DNA from: Micromonospora echinofusca
GTDB taxonomy: Bacteria; Actinomycetota; Actinomycetes; Mycobacteriales; Micromonosporaceae
DNA length: 64,000 nucleotides
Reading direction: 5' to 3'
Assembly (NCBI RefSeq): GCF_900091445.1
Contig: NZ_LT607733.1
Location: 1,939,501 to 2,003,500, forward strand
Shown here one piece after another: positions 62,116 to 64,000 of the stretch; positions within the stretch are counted from its first letter, which is position 1, and each line of letters opens with the position of its first letter. The translations under genes were made by a program, and so were the position numbers. The notes below the pieces were generated by a model, which saw only the letters and a program-made list of their open reading frames with translations, did no database searches and was not told where the DNA came from.

Positions 62116-63567
62116 ATGCCCGTGGAGTACGACGAAATCGATTGGTTGCGCCGCCAGGACCCTGCATGGCGGCTGCTCCGTGCCGACCATGCACCGCTGG
62201 TGCTGCGGTTCCTCGGCCAGGTGTTCGTCGACGACAACGTCAGGTCAATCTCGGGGGATCGGCTCGCTGAGCGTCTCGACGACCTGCTGTTCGCGCTGAA
62301 TGACCAGTACGGCGAGGGGACGTTCCCGAAGAGCGCCCGTGCCTACCTCGGTGACTGGGTAGACGCGGGCTGGCTACGCCGGTACTACCCGCCGGACTCC
62401 GACGAGGTTCACTTCGACGCGACCCCGGCCGTGGAACGCGCGCTGGCATGGGTACGCAGCCTGCAGGCACGCGAATTCGTGGGAACAGAGTCCCGCCTCA
62501 ACATCGCCGTGGACCTGCTACGGCAGATGGCCTTCGGCGCGGAGACCGACCCTGACGCACGCCTTGAGGTTCTGCAGCGACGCCGTGCGGAGGTCGACGC
62601 GGAGATTACTCGGGTCCGCGCCGGTGACTTCACCGTGCTTGATGACGCCGCCCAGCGCGACCGCTATCAGCAGTTCGTGGCGACGGCGCGGAGCCTGCTC
62701 GGGGATCTGCGCGAGGTGGAGGACAACTTTCGGGCCCTCGATCGGCGGGTGCGTGAGCGGATCGCGGCGTGGCAGGGATCCAAGGGCGAACTGCTCGATG
62801 AGATCGTCGGTAGTCGGCAGGCCATTTCCGGGTCCGATCAGGGCCGCAGCTTCGACGCGTTTTACGACTTCCTGCTCTCGCTACGCCGCCAGGAGGAGTT
62901 CAGCGATCTGCTGGAACGGGTGCAGGCCCTCGACGCCATCGGCCATGCAGACCCTCGAATGAACCGAGTGCAGTACGACTGGCTGGAGGCAGCCGGCCGG
63001 ACACAAGCCACCGTGCGACTGTTGTCGGAGCAGCTTCGTCGGTTCCTTGACGATCAGGCGTGGCTGGAAAACCGCCGGGTTATGGACGTTCTCCGCAGCA
63101 TTGAGGCACGCGCACTCGCTCTACGAGATGCGGACACGTCTGGAGTGAGGGCGTCACTGGACGACACTCGGGTCGAGGTCGTGCTGCCAATGGAGCGACC
63201 GCTGTACCAACCCCGTGCTCGGCACGCCGTCAACAGCACCAGCACCGCCGACCCTGAAGTCGAGGTTGACATGTCAGCGCTGTTCCAGCAGGTGTATGTC
63301 GACCCCGCGCGTCTGGTCGCGGCAGTGTGCGACGTGCTTCGCGGAGCATCGCAGGCGTCGCTGCGGGACGTCATCGGCGCTCACCCACCGACTGAAGGGC
63401 TCGCCGAGCTGGTGGGCTACCTGTCCCTGAATGACGCCTCGTTCGAGGTGGTGTTCAACGAGTCACGCCGCGAGTCGATCACCTGGACCGATTCCGAGGG
63501 CAACCGCCGTACCGTCACCACCCCGGCGGTGACGTTCGTCCGGGCGGGGGAGGGGAGTGGCCAATGA
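62116..63567 (+). CDS. jetA: Wadjet protein JetA (DUF3375)
   Basis: 483 residues from ATG 62116. The DUF3375 pattern is clear: an N-terminal winged helix (DPAWRLLRADHAPLVLRFLG, YLGDWVDAGWLRRYY), a coiled-coil middle (EVLQRRRAEVDAEITRVR) and a C-terminal kleisin-like part. JetA is the MukF-like kleisin of Wadjet, which cleaves incoming plasmids. The stop overlaps jetB by ATGA. Confidence 0.9.
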   Translation: MPVEYDEIDWLRRQDPAWRLLRADHAPLVLRFLGQVFVDDNVRSISGDRLAERLDDLLFALNDQYGEGTFPKSARAYLGDWVDAGWLRRYYPPDSDEVHFDATPAVERALAWVRSLQAREFVGTESRLNIAVDLLRQMAFGAETDPDARLEVLQRRRAEVDAEITRVRAGDFTVLDDAAQRDRYQQFVATARSLLGDLREVEDNFRALDRRVRERIAAWQGSKGELLDEIVGSRQAISGSDQGRSFDAFYDFLLSLRRQEEFSDLLERVQALDAIGHADPRMNRVQYDWLEAAGRTQATVRLLSEQLRRFLDDQAWLENRRVMDVLRSIEARALALRDADTSGVRASLDDTRVEVVLPMERPLYQPRARHAVNSTSTADPEVEVDMSALFQQVYVDPARLVAAVCDVLRGASQASLRDVIGAHPPTEGLAELVGYLSLNDASFEVVFNESRRESITWTDSEGNRRTVTTPAVTFVRAGEGSGQ

Positions 63568-64000
63568 CCGTGCCGGATACACGTAGTGAGCCGTCGCTGT
63601 CCGTGGCGGTAACGCAGCTCATGAAGGGTGTGGTCTACCGAGACACTCATGCGGCGGCGTGGCAGCATTTGGCGGCGCTGCAGCCCCAAGTCCGTGATTA
63701 CGTCGCTGTGCTCGGGTTGGTCGTCGTCATCGACGAGTCTGAGGGATACGCCTATCTGAAATCCCGGCCGGAGGATCCCGATCTCCCGCCTGTGCCGCGG
63801 CTGGTGCCGCGTCGGTCCCTGTCGTTCCACGTCAGCCTGTTGCTCGCCCTACTGCGCCGCAAGCTGGCCGAGGCCGATGCCAGTGGTGCGGATCCCCGGC
63901 TCGTGCTGACCCGCCGCCAGATCATCGACATGCTGACGGTATTCATGCCTCCTGGCGCCAACGACGCCCGCCTGGTCGACCAGATCGACGCTCACCTGAC
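63564..64000 (+). CDS. jetB: Wadjet protein JetB (DUF4194), 3' end outside window
   Basis: First 145 residues visible from ATG 63564. The DUF4194 start has VAVTQLMKGVVYRD, YVAVLGLVVVIDESEGYAYL and SFHVSLLLALLRRKLAEAD. JetB is the MukE-like partner of JetA. jetC and jetD are expected just beyond the window. Confidence 0.88.
   Translation, partial: MTVPDTRSEPSLSVAVTQLMKGVVYRDTHAAAWQHLAALQPQVRDYVAVLGLVVVIDESEGYAYLKSRPEDPDLPPVPRLVPRRSLSFHVSLLLALLRRKLAEADASGADPRLVLTRRQIIDMLTVFMPPGANDARLVDQIDAHL

Noticed and set aside
1..64000. CRISPR array
   Set aside because: No evenly spaced short repeats found; the repeated units are promoter boxes, IS ends or the 425-bp duplication.
1..64000. tRNA or rRNA genes
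   Set aside because: No cloverleaf with TTCRANNC-type T-loop at the right distance, and no rRNA landmarks noticed by eye; a dedicated scan was not possible.

Overview
The window is high-GC actinobacterial DNA: GTG starts, GTGA/ATGA gene overlaps, an Lsr2 protein, and a LamG protein next to an RHS protein. The families best fit Micromonosporaceae, but that is inference, because no rRNA, tRNA or core housekeeping gene is present. Almost all of it is accessory sequence: conjugation genes, insertion sequences, gene relics, toxin, resistance and defence cargo.

Layout. 1-1913 (minus): end of a type IV secretion-like membrane operon. 2068-5973 (plus): lipoprotein, membrane-anchored lysozyme-like/M23 wall hydrolase, two small hypothetical proteins and an ArdC antirestriction protein. 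6.66-20.7 kb: a 2177-aa secreted multidomain protein, a 2079-aa RHS toxin with a nuclease-like C-terminus, its probable DUF4304-like immunity protein and a PH-like membrane protein. 20.8-34.9 kb: a scrambled zone with an internally deleted IS5-type element, an APH-family kinase, an IS21 element, a truncated PLP decarboxylase relic, three relics of one ATP-dependent DNA ligase family, a PIN protein and a three-gene membrane operon. 34.9-40.7 kb: lsr2, a DUF3800-like gene and a 1415-aa MobF relaxase-helicase.

40.9-48.9 kb holds small accessory genes, mostly on the minus strand: hypothetical zinc-motif proteins, a GGDEF protein and a duplicated-module HTH protein. Five transcription units here share one promoter/operator layout (a -10-like box, 7 nt, then GTTC-N12-GAAC), and a 425-bp perfect direct repeat brackets two of these units. 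49.4-53.7 kb carries a frameshifted PAPS-reductase-like gene and a mercury locus (merB, merA, divergent ArsR-type merR, small Cys-rich membrane protein). 53.7-57.5 kb is a pile-up of an IS110 relic, an integrase-like relic, a complete IS5-type element, an IS3 element and a monooxygenase relic. 57.6-64 kb is defence-like: a RAMA/DUF4357-like protein, a large protein with a HEPN-type RNxxxH motif between two matching hairpins, an AbrB-like regulator overlapping a tyrosine integrase, then jetA and the start of jetB of a Wadjet system.

Together the relaxase, T4SS-like genes, wall hydrolase, ArdC, Lsr2 and integrase suggest an integrative conjugative element or a composite of several, repeatedly rearranged by IS elements. 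All calls come from reading the sequence; no database search was run.
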